Source of the DNA: Lachnospiraceae bacterium
GTDB taxonomy: Bacteria > Bacillota > Clostridia > Lachnospirales > Lachnospiraceae
Reading direction: 5' to 3'
Assembly (NCBI GenBank): GCA_900770535.1
Contig: CAAHDV010000171.1
Coordinates: 1-6,097 of the forward strand
Length of the DNA stretch: 6,097 nucleotides
In this document: positions 5,208 to 6,097 of the stretch, piece after piece
Numbering within the stretch: position 1 is the first letter of the stretch
Layout of the letters: every line of letters starts with the position of its first letter
Position numbers and translations under genes: made by a program
Notes under the pieces: model-generated
The model's input: only the letters and a program-made list of their open reading frames with translations
Told to the model about the DNA's origin: nothing
Database searches by the model: none

Positions 5208-5219
5208 CGTACGCCACCT
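5204..5219 (-). promoter_or_regulatory. glgC-glgD translational coupling junction
   Basis: The stop TGA of glgC (5204-5206) and the start ATG of glgD (5205-5207) share the 4-base ATGA. A site AGGTGG (5214-5219) lies within the last codons of glgC, 6 bases before the ATG. Ribosomes finishing glgC can re-start on glgD, which fits a hetero-oligomeric enzyme. Confidence 0.85.
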
Positions 5220-6097
5220 GCCTTTATAATGTAGTCTCCGCTTGCCAGTGCCCCGTCGGTGTAATCCTCCGGAGTGGTGACGCCGGAAATTGCGGTATTC
5301 TTACCGATCTTTACATGATCCGGGATCACGCTGTGCTCACCGATGGTAACCAGGTCAAACTGGTAAACCTTCGGATCGTATTTGCTCGGCGCGTACTCAC
5401 CAACACCAAGCTCAGCGCCTTCGCCCACCGTGGAATCTTCTGCAACGATGGCCTTGTTCACCTTCGCGCCTGCCTTGATCACACAGTCACGCATGATGAT
5501 GGAGTCGTGTACCTCTGCGCCCGGTTCAATGGTAACGCCTGCGCCGATTACGGAATTGGTAATGGTTCCGTGTACCTCGGTGCCCTCGCCAATGATGCTG
5601 CGCTCAATGACTGCGTCCGCTGCTACATACTGCGGCGGGATGATATCGCTCTTGGTGTAGATCTTCCAGTATTCCTCGTAGAGGTTGAACTCCGGAATGA
5701 TATCGATGAGCTCCATGTTTGCTTCCCAGTAGGAGCCAAGAGTTCCGACATCTTTCCAGTAGCCGTTGTACTCGTAAGCAAAGATGCGTTCCTGCTTGCC
5801 GTGGCAGTACGGAATGACATGCTTACCGAAGTCACAGCCCGGCTCCTCAGACATGGCAATAAGAGCTTCTTTCAGAGCCTTCCAGCTGAATATGTAGATA
5901 CCCATGGAAGCCAGATTGCTGCGCGGATGCGCCGGCTTCTCCTCGAACTCGGTGATACGGTTATTGTCGTCGGTGATCACGATACCGAAGCGGCTTGCCT
6001 CTTCGATCGGTACCGGCATACATGCGATGGTGACATCTGCGTTGTTTGCTTTGTGATACTCCAGCATAACCTCGTAATCCATCTTGTAGATGTGGTC
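5204..6097 (-). CDS. glgC: Glucose-1-phosphate adenylyltransferase, GlgC (catalytic) subunit, 5' truncated by window
   Basis: 298 residues... of which 297 are coded, cover the C-terminal three quarters of a protein normally near 400 residues; about 120 N-terminal residues lie beyond the right edge. The first codon is the Asp of the catalytic GDHIYK motif (DHIYKMDYEVMLEYH). Next come ACMPVPIEEASRFGIV, the glucose-1-phosphate loop FEEKP (51-55, Lys54), LASMGIYIF (62-70), DFGKHVIP (89-96), and YWKDVGTLGSYWEANM. The last matches bacterial GlgC closely (YWRDVGT-type). A beta-helix follows with regular hexapeptide repeats (AVIERSIIGEGTEVHGTI, then SVIGAGVTIEPGAEV). The reaction is ATP + glucose-1-phosphate to ADP-glucose + diphosphate, the committed step of glycogen synthesis, in the cytoplasm. 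The Met at 6082 is internal and not the start. It is followed by glgD with a 4-base overlap. Confidence 0.97.
   Translation of the reverse strand, partial: DHIYKMDYEVMLEYHKANNADVTIACMPVPIEEASRFGIVITDDNNRITEFEEKPAHPRSNLASMGIYIFSWKALKEALIAMSEEPGCDFGKHVIPYCHGKQERIFAYEYNGYWKDVGTLGSYWEANMELIDIIPEFNLYEEYWKIYTKSDIIPPQYVAADAVIERSIIGEGTEVHGTITNSVIGAGVTIEPGAEVHDSIIMRDCVIKAGAKVNKAIVAEDSTVGEGAELGVGEYAPSKYDPKVYQFDLVTIGEHSVIPDHVKIGKNTAISGVTTPEDYTDGALASGDYIIKAGGVR

Noticed and set aside
5204..6082. glgC starting at the Met at 6082
   Set aside because: Codons upstream of it (Asp-His-Ile-Tyr-Lys) belong to the conserved GDHIYK catalytic motif, so the gene continues beyond the window.
1..6097. tRNA, rRNA, CRISPR array, insertion sequence or phage gene
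   Set aside because: No cloverleaf, spaced repeat array, transposase motif or terminal inverted repeat pair was found on either strand. The intergenic gaps are too small and are accounted for.

Overview
The window looks like a short-read contig from a gut-type Firmicute, most likely a Lachnospiraceae (Blautia/Dorea/Coprococcus-like) bacterium. This is inferred from four things: adjacent glgC and glgD, which is typical of Firmicutes; a clear SpoVG; a BTAD regulator ending in a degenerate GGDEF domain, an architecture I associate with Lachnospiraceae; and strong GGAGG-type ribosome binding sites with moderate GC. Genus cannot be decided from the sequence alone. Every gene I can support is on the minus strand, so the transcription order runs from the right end to the left.

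Right half (about 3621-6097): a glycogen-synthesis unit. glgC (ADP-glucose pyrophosphorylase, cut by the window edge at its catalytic GDHIYK motif) overlaps glgD (paralogous, probably regulatory subunit) by the 4-base ATGA. A 118-base gap with a foldable leader follows, then spoVG. A strong rho-independent terminator at 3621-3666 closes this block. The arrangement places glycogen precursor supply next to a conserved RNA/DNA-binding developmental regulator.

Left half (1-3620): a regulator and a surface protein. The 446-residue regulator has an OmpR-like winged helix, a BTAD helical domain and a C-terminal GGDEF-like domain with a destroyed signature (GKNQF). It has its own extended -10 promoter. 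Downstream, in the same direction, a gap of about 190 bases holds a perfect 7-bp inverted repeat over a candidate promoter. Then comes a gene for a large secreted protein: signal peptide, small N-terminal domain, about 200-residue Thr/Glu/Ala-rich stalk, and beta-rich repeat-like domains. That gene is broken by an apparent 1-base deletion near 1160 and runs off the left end before any cell-wall anchor could be seen.

The first 21 bases are not genomic. They match the 3' end of the Illumina TruSeq read-2 adapter, so the left end is an untrimmed contig edge and the surface-protein gene is truncated there by assembly. No tRNA, rRNA, CRISPR, transposase or phage gene was seen. Intergenic stretches are all shorter than 300 bases and are described individually.
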